From NCBI RefSeq assembly GCF_040954835.1, contig NC_090711.1, positions 2,549,501 through 2,613,500 of the forward strand: 64,000 bases of DNA, in the 5' to 3' direction. Positions 48,129 to 60,739 of this stretch are shown here, one piece after another. The notes under the pieces were generated by a model that was not told where the DNA came from, made no database searches, and worked only from the letters and a program-made list of their open reading frames with translations. The stretch comes from Lepisosteus oculatus (taxonomy: Eukaryota; Chordata; Actinopteri; Semionotiformes; Lepisosteidae). The translations under genes were made by a program, and so were the position numbers. The first letter of the stretch is position 1, and every line of letters starts with the position of its first letter.

Positions 48129-51100
48129 ATGGCAGACGATTTCGATATTGAGGCTATGCTTGAGGCTCCTTATAAAAAGGTGAGTGAATTTTAAAGGGTT
48201 TGATGTGGATTGCCAGAGTACACTACCCATGAAACTACCGCTCTATTGACATTTTCCCCCACACCCTCTTAATTTATGCAAAAATGACTTTAATGTATTT
48301 GCTGATGTGCTATGTTGCAGTAGTTTCAATTCAGAATTATGAATAAATGCCCGTCTATCTCTTTTTGTAGACTTGCCTAACGATATCTCACCTCTACTCC
48401 CATGAATTCACCTTTGATTCCAGTGTGAACTGTCAAACAGTAAGGTAGTAATTGCGCAATGTATTGATGTATTGTGGTCCCCTAGGTAAAAAGAGCCTCG
48501 TCTTTGAACATCCAAGCACCTGTTTGGTAGCAACAAGGTGAATGCAATGGATGACAAAAGCACATTTAACCTGAAAAAAGTAAATTGGAGACAGTATTCA
48601 AATTTTACAGACATGGTGTAGTTATGCCATGCTGTTTTAAGATTCCTGTTTTAGAAGAAAATGAGTTGGGAATGTATTCTTTACGCGTAATTCCATTAGG
48701 TATGCTGTATACTTTGTCTTGTAGAGTTCAATTCATTCATGACATGAATGCGCATGGTTTTTGTTTATGCTGCACCAGTAGCTAGCGAATAGATTGATTT
48801 GTAGAATTAATCTGAACATTCATTTTTTATGCCACATTGCTGAATTCTCATTTCTTGAGCAGTGAGTATTTTTGTTGAGATGAGGGCAAATACAACTTTA
48901 AAATGTGAATACTGTCTCTTAAACCCTTTGTTGATATTTATTTTAAACCTCATGCCTGTTAAAGGGTCAATCACCATTTCAGGTAATTTTGCATGTTTTA
49001 ACACCAGTTAATATTTACACCTTCTCACACCTATTCAGTAGCTTTCAATTAAGCTAAGTGGTAATTGATAGTCACATTTTAAATCCATTTCATATGTGTT
49101 AACTCTTTCAACAAAACAAAGTGTTCCCTTTAAAATCTAAAATGGATTAGTTCCATGCAACGGAATAGGGATTAGGGAGTTTCATTAGTTTGAACTGGTG
49201 GATTTTTATTTTATTTTTAAATGAATTTCTTGGGAGTCGACGTTACTAAGCAGTGTGAATCCCTGTTTGCTTCAGGGCGAGATGTGTGACAGAGGTGGCA
49301 TCGAGCTCTTACAGTCCACGAACGAAAATGGGTGAAGATCACTGGAATGGCATCCATCACAGGAACTCGATTAGTGGCTGGCTGCTAGCATGGCCACATT
49401 GGTCTTAGGCAAAGATAGCCTTGGTACTGATCAGGAGGAGTTGCTCAGCAAATATTCACTAAACTTGGCTTAATAGTATACAAATGTTTAACCACTTCAG
49501 CTATGATTATTAGATCTTGAATTTTGGTTTTATTTACTGTTATATGTTTTAAGAAAGGGGAAAAGTAACAGCAAAGTGGTTACAAAGGGACCCAACTTTA
49601 TAAGTTTGACTTTTAATCTGTACGAATACTTTTTAAATGATTTTTTTATATTTTCTTTTGTTCCCAATCCCCCTTTACCTTGACGACTTGAAATGTTACC
49701 TCTTCGTCCTCATGATGTTCTTCTATCGACCCTGCTTAGGATGAGAACAAGCCCAGTAATGCGAATGGCCACGAGGAGCGCAGTAAGAAGTAAGTGCAAG
49801 CTGGGGTCCCTGAGGGAGCAGGTTGACTGTGTGGGAGGAGTGGGTGGTGGGACAGGACTTATCTTTCATGCCCGAGACCACGCTGTTAACTTGGAAAGGG
49901 ATTGCCGGTGGGACATGGCTTAAGTGGCTTCCTCCATCTACCAGTAACGTCGTGCATCTTGACCTGCTGTAACACGTGGCACAATTTGGTACAGTGTGAG
50001 AGCGCTGGAGTTGGCATGGCTGACTCTGCACGTTGGTTGTGTAGCGTCTTTTTGCATTCATGGTAACGTTATGGTAATTAAATCTTTTGTAGTTGACAGA
50101 CATTGCATAACACATTGCCTAATAGGCCCTGAAAACTGTAATGAAAACAGTTTAAGGTTATAGTGTTTTAATCGTTAGTTTTGTGTTTTGGTTAGCTGTG
50201 CCTGTAATTCTGAAATGGCAATTCTTATCTTAGCTTGAGGGTGTGAGACTTGAAATAAAGTATCGTGGGCGTGGTTATGATTCCTCGCAGGAGCAGGTAA
50301 GATTGAGGGTAGGGGGCTCTTGTTTAAGAATCTTGGTCATTTTATTACTTTTTATATAGAACGTTGAGTATAAAATGGATTTTATACATACGTATTTCCA
50401 TGCCCAGGTAGATATGAAAACTACAATTATTAATGTAGAATATTTTATCCCTAATGGAGGTGGGGGGTGGTGTTACAAGTAAGATATAACAGTTGCTCAC
50501 TTCTTGTTCTCTAAGCCTTTACGTTGGTTAAGGGTCTTGTCACTGACCCCCCTCCACCATATTCCGATGGGGTCTTGTGAGTTTTCACACGGCGCTTTCT
50601 CCTCATCGCGAAAGGAAAAAGAAGAGCAAGAGCAAGAGTCGCAGTAGAAGCCGCGACCGGAAGAGGAGCAAAAGCCGGGACCGCAAGAAAAGCCACGACA
50701 GGAAGAGGAGCCGGAGCCGCGACAAGAAGCGCAGCCGCAGCCGGGACCGCCGCCGCAGCCGGTCTCGTAGCAAAGAGAGGAGCGGCCGCTACAGAGCGCG
50801 GAGGAGCCCCTTGTGAGTCCCTTGTCCTTGTGGCCGTGTCCGTCCTGCTGCGTCCGCAGATCCGTTTACGGATTCAACTATAAGAGCCTGTTTTTGGTTA
50901 ACTGCATGTTTTGGTTCTCTTCTCATCTGTTTACGCTCGTTGTTAATTGGTGTTAAAACTAACAGTTTTTAAAGCCTACCTGCACATATTTCTGGGTGGA
51001 TAAGTTTGTTCCTTTTCGAGTTTTGTATCAAAGCAGGTTATCTGCTTTTGTTGTGGGGAGAATGAGGGCAGGACTTCGTCTGCTTGCCTACTTTATACGT

Positions 51101-54100
51101 TTGGTATTAACGGAAGTACAGTTCTCAGGGGGGTGTTAAGGTAGGTGTTGGTTAGCAGTTCAACTTCTTAAGACTAACTGGGGTCTTCTAATCTTCAGTG
51201 TGTGATCGTGCCACCCTTAGATGGCTTTAACGTCATAGTTACTGAGATGAACCTTGTTTTTAATCGCAGTTCTGGGCCGAAATTTAACGGTGGTTCCAGA
51301 GGGAAGATTGGCCCACCACCTGCCATCAAACTAAGGTTTTTATACTATTTTCTTTGTCATTTGTGTGTATAGTTGTTTGTGCAGTGTATGGTGCACAAGC
51401 ACCATAGTGTGTCTCCTCAGTTCGAACTGACTGAATCTTTTTTTTTTTAAATTGTAGCAGGAAACGCTCCAGAAGTAGAAGCCCTTTCAGGAAAGACAAA
51501 AGCCCGGTCAGGTGAGCTTTAGCTTATGTTTCCATTGGGTGGAAGTACGTTTTTCAATTGTAGTGTTTCACTTGTGCATGTTTCTTTTTGAGGGGCTTCT
51601 AATTCTGGAATGTGGCAACTAATGAGCAGCTTCCAACTGGGGACCTTTTTCCCTCATTACGACAGCCTCTGCAGCCGTTTTCTGTTTCAAAACCAGAACT
51701 CAAGTCATGTAGCGCTTCATAAGTTCTTACCTCTGTCTTTTAATAGAGAGCCTATTGATAACCTAACGCCTGAGGAAAGAGATGCCCGCACAGTTTTCTG
51801 CATGCAGCTTGCTGCCAGAATTCGACCACGGGACCTTGAAGAGTTTTTCTCTGCTGTAGGAAAAGTAAGTTGTGGGCTCTTAACATTTAATTTGACATAG
51901 TTCATAGTTTGTTAAACTCTTCAGTTCTCTTAATATCTGATTTTTACATGAACTGTTTTTAGTTTAGGTCACTCGTTTTTTTCTGAATTGGATTTTCTGG
52001 GATGCATCAACTACTCAATGAGTGATTAAAGAAGTACTATTCTGTAGCTTTAATAAACTAATATTTTCGCTTTACTATTTGTTTATTAGTAATATTAGAC
52101 TAGTAACGTAAGTAAATAGACTGTATTGTAATTGGGTGGCTGCCTCCTAATTGTTTTTCTTTCACCAGGTAAGAGATGTGAGAATGATTTCTGACAGAAA
52201 CTCGAGGAGATCAAAGGGGATCGCTTACATCGAGTTTGTAGAAGCAAACTCTGTGCCACTGGCAATCGGTCTGACAGGACAGAGGCTTCTGGGAGTGCCA
52301 ATCATTGTGCAGGCTTCACAGGTGAGATGCCTAAAATAGTTAAACCAGCTTGATTCCTAGTTTCTTTCAGAGTATACAGTTCCAGAGAACTCTGGCATTG
52401 GAGGTATTGCAAGTTGCGGTAGTGTTACAAATCTTAACTAGATTTTTTTTTTTGGGTTTCGTAGGCTGAGAAGAACAGGGCTGCTGCCATGGCCAATAAC
52501 TTGCAGAAAGGCAATGCTGGTCCGATGAGGTTGTACGTAGGATCTTTGCATTTCAATATCACAGAGGACATGCTCCGGGGGATCTTCGAGCCTTTTGGAA
52601 GGGTAAGAAGAGTCTTTGTCACTGCTGTAACAGTGTGCATATTCTTTTGCTGAAATCGTATAGGATGTTTTTGAATTGTGGATTTTAACTTGATCTATTT
52701 CGTCCTAGATTGAGAGTATTCAGCTGATGATGGATAGTGAAACTGGGCGATCCAAAGGATATGGCTTCATTACAGTAAGTTTTAAGGAATGCTTATATGG
52801 AATTTGAAATGCTCAAGGTTTTGAATTGTAACTGATGAGAAATCCTTCTTTAGTTTTCAGATGCTGAATGTGCCAAAAAGGCATTGGAACAATTGAATGG
52901 ATTTGAACTGGCTGGTAGGCCAATGAAAGTAGGACATGTGACTGAGCGCACTGATGCATCCACAGCCAGCTCGTTCCTGGACAGTGACGAGCTGGAAAGG
53001 ACTGGGATAGATCTCGGTACAACGGGCCGACTGCAGCTGATGGCCAGGCTTGCTGAAGGTAAATGTCTGGGTCAGAAAGCTTGTATTGACAAAAACGTAC
53101 ACAACGGGTGCATCGTGTAGGCTTGGTTCATCATGCTGGCTAGAGTATTGATGTTGTATATAAAATTTTACTATTGAGATTACATTTTAAGATTTTTCAA
53201 TTAAATGGGCCAAAAATGATCTTGTCTAGGTCTCAAAGTTTTAGATGGCTTTTTTTTCTAGTCTGTAAGTAAACTTTTAGCTAAAATGTATACACTTCTG
53301 TGCTCTTGTAGGTACTGGATTACAGATCCCTCCAGCAGCTCAGCAGGCTCTGCAAATGAGTGGCTCAATCTCATTTGGCGCAATGGCAGCTGTTACAGGT
53401 AAAGACCTTACCCAATTCTATCAGGCTTCAGTTTCACTGTGCATAGTTGGATATACACAAACTGCATAAGTAAATAGTTGCATGAATTTGGAAATAACCT
53501 GTTTATTCATGAATTATACATAGCACCTGTTAAACCAGGTTAGCAGTATTCACAGGGTTATTTACCTACTGTTGTGTTCATGAAAAAACAGTTTTGTTCC
53601 AGACTTTTGTATCAGTTTACTTTAATGTCTGGATTGTGTGCGTATTCATGATTTAGGTTCATTGTAGATCACATGTAAACATGCAGATCCTTCCATCTTT
53701 CTGTGCACACTCATACCATGATTCCCAGCATTCTCACCTGTGCTGTAAGTTATCATGCTGTGAGATGAGTGAAGTGCACTTTTTTAATTTCTTTTTCTTC
53801 TAATCCTTAGATTTACAAGCAAGGCTGACTCAACCGCCCGAAGGTGAATTTGATCTGCATATCCAAAACGTGGCATAACCTCCAGTCTTGTGTTCTGTTG
53901 GCTGTATCTAAGCTCGAACTGGGAAAAAGTCTTGGTGATTTGTACCTTGTTTCCCAAGATTTTTTCTTGCTCGCAAATTGAAGCATGCAGGGTCGCGAGC
54001 GATAATGTCTGAGTTGGCAGTGCCCTTGGAAGAAAGATACATGTAGGCGTTTTTTTTAGTAGAAAACAGGGAGGCAAACAAAGTTGCTGAACCTTTTTTG

Positions 54101-55079
54101 CCTGGTATTTAACTGCTGTTGCACATATGGCGAATGCACCCACAAAAGACTTGTGATTGTGGCCTTTTTTGGGGGAATACTTAAATTACAAGAGCCTTTC
54201 CTTTTCTCTGCAGCTGCTGCCACCCCTGCCTTGAATTTAAACCTCAATACAGCTTTGAATTTACCGACACAACCACTGGCAACACATTGCTTCCAGCTGT
54301 CCAACATGTTCAATCCTCAATCGTGAGTATCGCTATAGCTTTGTACGTTTGCTTGGGACCACTTCACTGTTGATGTGGGTTGGCAAAATACTTAGCAATA
54401 ACTAGTTTAAGTACAGTATATGTAAGTTATACATAATTGTCTAGCATTTAAAGATGAACTGTTATGATATTTTGTTGGTAGCGTTTGAGATTTTTTTTTT
54501 TACAGTACTGAAAACGTTTGAATTGTAGTGCTTCTATCATTTTTGCCTGTTGGAGCCCTTGTGAGAAAAAAAATGATTTTTTTGTTATAGTGAAGATGAA
54601 CCCGGCTGGGATGTAGAAATCCAAGATGATGTTATTGAAGAATGCAACAAGCACGGAGGGGTTGTTCACATTTACGTGGACAAGAATTCACCACAAGTAA
54701 GAACAGTAATGCTTTGAATTGGTAAAATATTTGGAAGTTTTTTGGGAGGGGAGGTTCACGTTCTGATTGTTCTCTTTTTTTTCAGGGCAATGTGTATGTG
54801 AAATGTCCAACTATACCGGCTGCAATGGCTGCTGTTAATGCTTTGCATGGAAGATGGTTTGCAGGTAGGTTTAGAAATCGATCCTAGGCACGTAAACCAC
54901 CTTTAAGACAAATGAAGCTAGAGATGTTTCCTTTATGAGGTGTTCTTCAGGTAACTGTTATTCTTCCTCTCCCTGCAGGTAAAATGATCACCGCAGCGTA
55001 TGTTCCACTCCCGACATACCACAACCTTTTCCCTGACTCCGTAATGGCAACGCAGTTGTTGATGCCTTCTCGGCGGTGA
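48129..55079 (+). CDS. rbm39: RBM39 (CAPER-alpha), splicing factor and transcriptional coactivator, complete (537 aa)
   Basis: Sixteen coding exons join in one frame: 48129-48179, 49740-49789, 50615-50812, 51270-51335, 51458-51511, 51747-51864, 52169-52321, 52465-52602, 52709-52774, 52854-53058, 53312-53398, 53811-53843, 54214-54322, 54591-54696, 54786-54864 and 54979-55079. The protein acts in the nucleus in 3' splice-site recognition with U2AF-type partners. It opens with MADDFDIEAMLEAPYKK, near-identical to human. An RS domain rich in RSRDRKR units occupies about 34-130. RRM1 starts about 154 (RTVFCMQLA), RRM2 about 252 (RLYVGSLHFN; the domain bound by DCAF15 with aryl-sulfonamides), and the C-terminal U2AF-homology motif RRM contains RWF. 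The human protein has 530 residues. Poly(A) signals include AATAAA at 55440-55445. Length and sequence leave little doubt. Confidence 0.97.
49276..49331 (+). other. Candidate poison (cassette) exon in RBM39
   Basis: Inside the otherwise AT-rich first coding intron, acceptor tgcttcag (AG at 49274-49275) opens a GC-richer segment beginning GGCGAGATGTGTGACAGAGG and ending at a possible donor (aatgg|gtgaag, GT at 49332). It is 56 bases long, so inclusion shifts the frame. I read the shifted frame on through exons 3-5 to a stop at about 51332-51334. I recall human RBM39 autoregulating through inclusion of an early poison exon. Equivalence is inferred, and the 3' limit could be further downstream. 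Confidence 0.45.
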
Positions 55080-55870
55080 TTTTCCTCAAAGCTGAAAACC
55101 GCTTTAGTTGAGAATGCGTATTGGTCAGTCTGTACATAGCATTCGTGGTCTGCCTCCTTCCCCCACCCCTTTTCTCTGAGATAGAAATCTCCTGATCAGT
55201 GATTGATCAGGTCAGTGTACTTCAGTAGCAGTTTGCTGCCGAGAGGTTCTCCTTTATTTTTTTTTTTCATATTCTAAGCGGGGATTGAAGCGCCATTTTT
55301 TCACGAGAGCTGTAACATTGTGGAGTGTATTTACAATAGTACGGACATGGGTGACAGAAGATGGACCGAATTGGAGTAATAGTACGCCTGATCTTGAGTA
55401 ATTTGATAAATATTGTGCGTGAAAACATGGGACGTGCATAATAAAGGGACAACAGTTTTTATGTACAGCTTGCCTAATGTTGGTCTTGTCTGTTGACCAT
55501 TTTATCATATCTTGTAAATGTTTTGTTGTACATACAGCTGTCTCGTGCTTTATAGGTTTAAGGCGGGCAAGTGTGTTGCATTTCCTCACTAAAAATCCAG
55601 AAGTGGAAAGTAAAGATTTGTACCAGTAAAAAGATTCTAGTTGGTGGAGCTATCTGAAGGGGAGAAACAACATTGCAATGCCCCTTGCCTGTCTGCATAT
55701 TGTGTTCTTCAATGTTTTAAGCTCTATGAGCTCTGGAGACTAAATGACAGGTAATTTCATTTGTGTTAATTCAAAGAGACCACCTGGTATTTCTATTAAG
55801 TAACTGTTTTTTGTAATCAGGATTTGATTTTGTAAAGAATTCTTGATTAAAGTTCCTTTAAAGTATACAC
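55080..55870 (+). other. RBM39 3' UTR
   Basis: AATAAA at 55440-55445 and ATTAAA at about 55849 mark a probable short and long 3' end. Confidence 0.6.
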
Positions 55871-57146
55871 AGCAGTTTGTTTTTTTTTTCCCCCCCAAGG
55901 ATTACAATCTTTGTAACATCCTTTGGTTCTGATATTTTTGTGCAATGCTTAAATATGGGATCACCTAAATGGAGAATGAGGCTTAGCAGAGGCCAACTAT
56001 GAAGAGACTATGAATAGGTGGCATTCTTCCAGTTAGTCTTAAATCTTCAGAGATGAGTCCTCTGATATTCTGCCTCCTTTTTAGAATTTTTTGGGAAGCA
56101 CCTAAAGTTACCTGTATTACCTGATTAATTTTAATTTGAACATTTGAGCTGTATCTGCCTGCAAGACTTAAGCCCTTAGACATGAATTCAGAAAGGTTGG
56201 TATACCTCGACATTGCATAAAGTATTTCAGGTAGGCCACAAATGAGTGTGCCAATACCCCTGTTTGGGTCAGACCAAAAAAAAAAGCTTATTTTGTATTT
56301 CTGTGGGACTTAATTTGTAAAGAATACCTTCCTGGAAATTTTTCATCTGCTTCGTTTAACCATAACATAAAGGGGGTTGCTTTATAGAAACTAGTCATTT
56401 GCCAATGGAGTCTAGAGCTCGGACAAAAGTTCACACTGATGAATAAAAGAATAACCCGATTTTTGTGATGGGTAATTCTTATGAGAGGTGCATATGTGTC
56501 TTGTTCAGACCAATGGGTTGCATTCAAATTGTTCAACCCTATACAATAATTGTACATTAAAATTAACAGTGGATGTTAAGAACTTAAAATGTGTAGTATT
56601 TGGAATGTGGTTAGAAACATAATTACACTCATCTGTTCTAAATACAGAGAAGTCGGGAACCTTCTGAAATAAATCCAGAAAATCCTATATTTAACTATTT
56701 TGCTAATTTAGGTGCTAAACAAATTGATAGGATATTATCTAGCTATTTTTAAAAGTAATTTTAATAATTCCAGATTTTCATTTTTAATGAAGTGCCTCTT
56801 TTGGGCATGAAGGCACCACAGAAATATACATTTTAAATGAGATCCACTAGTTGTCTCAATCCTAATATTTTTAATTATACAATCAACTTTCTGATAATGG
56901 CGCAAGGTCACTTTCTCTGTGACTGCCTTCCCTAGCATCTTGTCATTACTATTTGAACCCTGTAACACTGCTATTGTCTTCAAATTGTTAGCTTATTTAC
57001 CAGGTGAATGTTTATAGCTAAGTATTGTTTTGAACAGTAACGATAAATGTTGTAAGAATATCAATGCAGAGAGATGAGTTCGTGTTCCCAGTCAATTTTA
57101 TAAAACGATTTTACTGTTCCCACATAAAATGGTAGTGGGAGCTCAG
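55871..57146. other. AT-rich gap between convergent genes
   Basis: Lies between the 3' ends of RBM39 (plus) and the phosphatase gene (minus) and probably contains the latter's 3' UTR. No gene or repeat was recognised. Confidence 0.4.
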
Positions 57147-57149
57147 CAT

Positions 57150-58700
57150 TTACAAGGCAGCTGCTTTACACTGTGCTTCAATGATGGGAGTGTTCAGCTG
57201 GATTACAGTAACTGTAATGTCATCTCTGTACATCCTAGCCAACTCCTGAGGCAGGCTGAGCATCCTGGACAAGCGCCTAGGATCCAGACCTCCAAAACCG
57301 TCGCTTCCCAGGGCGTGGCGTATCAGATGCGTTGCGGTGTTGTGGTCTTCAAAAGCCGTGGAGGCCCGGGATTTCCTTTCCGCCAGTAAGCTGTGCATCT
57401 GTCCCAGGGTGAAGGAGGTCCCGGAAACCGGCTTCTGCCAGTGGATTCCCGTTAAGTGCTCCCCAACCACTTGAACAACATTCTGCCTGTGCATCAGGTC
57501 CCACAGGCCGTCCGTGGCCAGGACCAGGAACTTGTCTTGAGGCCGGAGCCTGTGAGACGTGACTTCCGGCTCTGCGGTGAGATAGGGAGGGGTGTGGTAG
57601 TTTGCAGGGAGCATCCTGGCATATTCGTTCGCAGACAGTATGTCCGGGCGCGCGTCGAGCACCCTGCTCAGGAGCTCGCCGCTCCATTTGAACTTGATGT
57701 CCCCAAAAGCCCGGAAAGGCATGAGAAGCCCCAGCAGCCGGTCGTGTTTGACGACGGTCTTCTCCTCCGTCGCCGGGTGCTCCAGGCGTACCCTCTCCAG
57801 CTCCTCGGGGTTCTGGGCGTTGTGATCGTTGCTGACGGTCAAGGCGGACCAGGTGCCGTTGCCGTTCTGGACCCCCAGCACGGCCCGGCTGTCCCCCAGG
57901 TTGGCGATGTGCAGGTCCAGCCCGTCCACGTGGGCGACGCAGGCGGTGCACCCCGAGATCGCCACCCTGAGGGGCGTGTAGTGCGAGAGGGGGTCCCCGA
58001 GCTCCACTTGCGCTTCCAGCGAGATGTCGCTGTCCAGCCTCTGGAAGGCGCCCACCAGGGCGGCGCCGATGTCCTTGTGGTGCTCGCCGGCGTGCAGCTC
58101 GATGAGCTCCTGCCAGTAGGTCCGCAGGCTGCTGAAGTACAGCTTCCCGGCGTCCGTGCTGACGTAGTCGTTGGGGTGCTTGTGCCACTGCAAGACGGGG
58201 AACACGGGCCGCTCGTTCTCCACCGCCTCCTCGATGTCCATCAGCGTCTTCAGCGGCAACAGAGACACCGCTATGTAGTAGAAGAGTCGCTCGCTGACCG
58301 CCTGCGCGCAAGCGTAGCCGGCGTGCCCGTCGAAGACGCCGAACAGCATCCCCCTGCTCTGCAGGCAGGTGGCGGCGCTCCTGCGGTCCTCGCTGGGCAC
58401 GTTCGAGGGCAGGAGGTTGCTGTCGAACCCCAGGACCGGGCTGGCGTTCCTGCCGTCCAGCTCGTGGACCCCGAAGCTGTACTCGTTCGTCCTCAGGATG
58501 TGGCTCATCTGGGACGCCGCCATCGGGCCGGACTGGGCTCCTGCTCTGTACTTCCTCCTCGGGGTCTCCGCGGGGGGGTAGCGGCGAGGAGGCGGCCCCG
58601 GGTGGGGCCACACGGCCGCGCTCAGCGATCTCAGCCGGCGCGCTGCCGCCAGCTTGTGACGGTGGACGGAGAGATGATGGAAACAGTTTGCAGAAAGCAT
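57150..58700 (-). CDS. Pyruvate dehydrogenase phosphatase catalytic subunit paralogue, PDP1-like (516 aa, single coding exon)
   Basis: A PP2C-family Mg/Mn-dependent phosphatase that should dephosphorylate and reactivate the pyruvate dehydrogenase complex in the mitochondrial matrix. The N-terminus is rich in Arg, Ala and Ser with no acid to about residue 40, fitting a mitochondrial presequence. Metal-binding motifs are present: SEDRR 103-107, GVFDGHAG 121-128, GDSRA 269-273, ATDGLWD 395-401 and RDDITV 492-497. Segments such as YYIAVSLLP, LRTYWQELI and TPPYLTAEPEVT are shared with PDP1 and PDP2. It is closer to PDP1 as I remember the human sequences. The tail (TPIIEAQCKAAAL) differs from both. 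PDP1 (chromosome 8) and PDP2 (chromosome 16) have other neighbours in human, so this may be a third paralogue. The coding exon is preceded by an acceptor (tttcgaatgcag in coding sense), implying a noncoding first exon. Confidence 0.93.
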   Translation of the reverse strand: MLSANCFHHLSVHRHKLAAARRLRSLSAAVWPHPGPPPRRYPPAETPRRKYRAGAQSGPMAASQMSHILRTNEYSFGVHELDGRNASPVLGFDSNLLPSNVPSEDRRSAATCLQSRGMLFGVFDGHAGYACAQAVSERLFYYIAVSLLPLKTLMDIEEAVENERPVFPVLQWHKHPNDYVSTDAGKLYFSSLRTYWQELIELHAGEHHKDIGAALVGAFQRLDSDISLEAQVELGDPLSHYTPLRVAISGCTACVAHVDGLDLHIANLGDSRAVLGVQNGNGTWSALTVSNDHNAQNPEELERVRLEHPATEEKTVVKHDRLLGLLMPFRAFGDIKFKWSGELLSRVLDARPDILSANEYARMLPANYHTPPYLTAEPEVTSHRLRPQDKFLVLATDGLWDLMHRQNVVQVVGEHLTGIHWQKPVSGTSFTLGQMHSLLAERKSRASTAFEDHNTATHLIRHALGSDGFGGLDPRRLSRMLSLPQELARMYRDDITVTVIQLNTPIIEAQCKAAAL

Positions 58701-58789
58701 GGTCCTTGAAGCTTCCGGTTAAACACACTCCTCTCCTTGACCTGCATTCGAAATAAACAGAGTTAAGGGAATCGGGCTGTATCAACAGA

Positions 58790-59900
58790 GCAGGTGCAAC
58801 TTACAGCTCTTTTAATCTTTTCTTTTGAAACGGTATACAGTTGTCAGTATTCAAGCCTCTCGTATTTCAGCCTCCAAACTCAGAGCTCCGGCTTCATCAA
58901 ATCAATCCTGAAGTCGGATGAAAGATAAAAGACGCCGGACAGAGCAACAAATACTTCTCTCCTCGTCTAAACCGCGGTCCCAGACGCAAAGTCGCAGGTT
59001 TGTGTTGACTGATTTTACTTCAGTACAGCAGAACTGCTATTACACAACGTGTACTTGACAAGGGAACAAACAGTTTTAAAGGCAGGGAGATTTATACCGT
59101 AGGAGGGCTACGTGGATATGATCGTAGATGTTTACAATGTCTCTTTTTTAATATCCTCACCAATATTTTATCGGTGTATTCAATCACTTGTACTTCAATA
59201 TACAGCCAATTCTTTTCTGTAGTTCACAAAGAGTGACATTTGTTCAGTACCACTTCAAAAACAGTTTTGTGCTTTAAACCTACCTTTAAAAACATATTTG
59301 TAAAGGGACTCAAAGGTGGACTTCGTTTTTAAAATGCACTTAAATAACTATCACCGTCATTACCTGTAACTGCAGGTGTTGCACACATCAATACCGCTAG
59401 TTTTTTTTTTAAGCCACATAGATAAAAAACAAAACTTTAATATATATATATAACTACAACTAACATTTTCAGGACTGTCTCAAAAGCGTTCACAAAGCGA
59501 CGCACGGTTCTTGGGCCACGGATACCTGTCAGCCTGCCACCTGTACAGATGGCCTCGGTGTAAGGTCCCTCCCTTTGTAAGGCCTTCATACACTCAAGGT
59601 GAACCGGCCTGCTCTGCCCGTCCAGTCGTCACGACATCCAGAAAAAAAAAGAGCCAGACAAAGCACAGTCTGCATTAACGACAGTGAGGCCGCCGGCATG
59701 ACAGGTCGGACAACACAGCAGCTACCTGCGACGACACAATCCGTGCCGACAGCCTCCCCTTCCCCCTCTGCGCAGAGAGAGCAGGTCGCTACCCTGCCAT
59801 CCTGCGACAAAGCAGCACAGTGACATCGAAATACAAAGTCGTTTCTTTAAACGATTTCTGTTTGCCGTTAGCGTTCTCTTGTTATTATTTAGGCTGTTAT
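58790..59900. other. Intron of the PDP-like gene (probable)
   Basis: No exon or RNA gene is visible on either strand. I searched the translated minus-strand frames here for ROMO1, the gene found between RBM39 and NFS1 in human, and did not find it. Confidence 0.35.
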
Positions 59901-59919
59901 TTGGAAAGGTTGGACGTAC

Positions 59920-60110
59920 CGCCGGTCGTGGTCTCCTCCGCTCTGACGAAGTTTACCGTCTGCGGTTGCTGCTGAGCAAGAGCCCCTCCATCTTTCCTCC
60001 CGGCGCGCCCCGAGCCGGATTGCACGCCACGATAAAGCCGCTTCTCCCGTGGAGTTAAATTTTAACCTGTCGCCTCCTTCTGTACCTGTCCAGCGGCAGC
60101 ACAGCCCCGG
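59920..60110 (-). other. Predicted noncoding first exon and promoter of the PDP-like gene
   Basis: On the minus strand a GC-rich segment ends in a strong donor (ccggcg|gtacgt; GT complements 59918-59919). It could splice to the acceptor just upstream of the PDP start codon, about 1.2 kb away. No ATG-initiated frame in it looks conserved. Confidence 0.4.
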
Positions 60111-60739
60111 AGACGCCCTGGAGACTTTGTCCCCGCCGTTTTCAACGCTAAAGGCTAAAGCGGTTTTGTCGTTAAGAATGGAAACATGCAACACAAACAG
60201 CACGAAACGCTGGATTATTATTATTATTACACGGAGTCTTGTTGATGGATACAAGCTATTTATAAACACGTAGGTGTGTTCTGTCGCGAATTCAATACTG
60301 GGTTCGCAACAAAACCCCTCATCTAATGCAAGACTGTTCAGTTACCCGTACAAAATAAATGACATACAGTGGCGTTTATTTAAATGTCACACAATTTATA
60401 GAGCATGTATAACCGCAGATAAAAAGTACAACACTATCATCATAAACGAAAACCTCACTCTTTTAATCATGCACAGAACAAAAACGCAGGAAGACGCTTT
60501 TGTAGTAGACGTCACGTTTAAAAAAACACAGCCATTGTGGTAATTAAAACAATCAAGGTATTAAACATTAATATAAACTAGAACTACGTGTTTACAAAAA
60601 CATAACCGAATTATTTCTGATTATTAGGCGATCGAGGCGCTACTGGACGGGACAGGTGTCGCTCAAAAACTCCCAGCACCTTGAGCTGCAGAGTTCCACG
60701 TGACGGTGGCGCTCTCTTCCCCGTTTTGGCTTCAGCAAC

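Noticed and set aside
57456-58709. 417-codon plus-strand frame opposite the phosphatase gene
   Set aside because: Lies antisense to the PDP coding exon, whose frame carries every PP2C motif. GC-rich codon bias keeps the antisense open.
57349-58785. 478-codon minus-strand frame overlapping PDP
   Set aside because: Different frame of the same exon with Arg/Ala/Gly-rich sequence lacking motifs; compositional.
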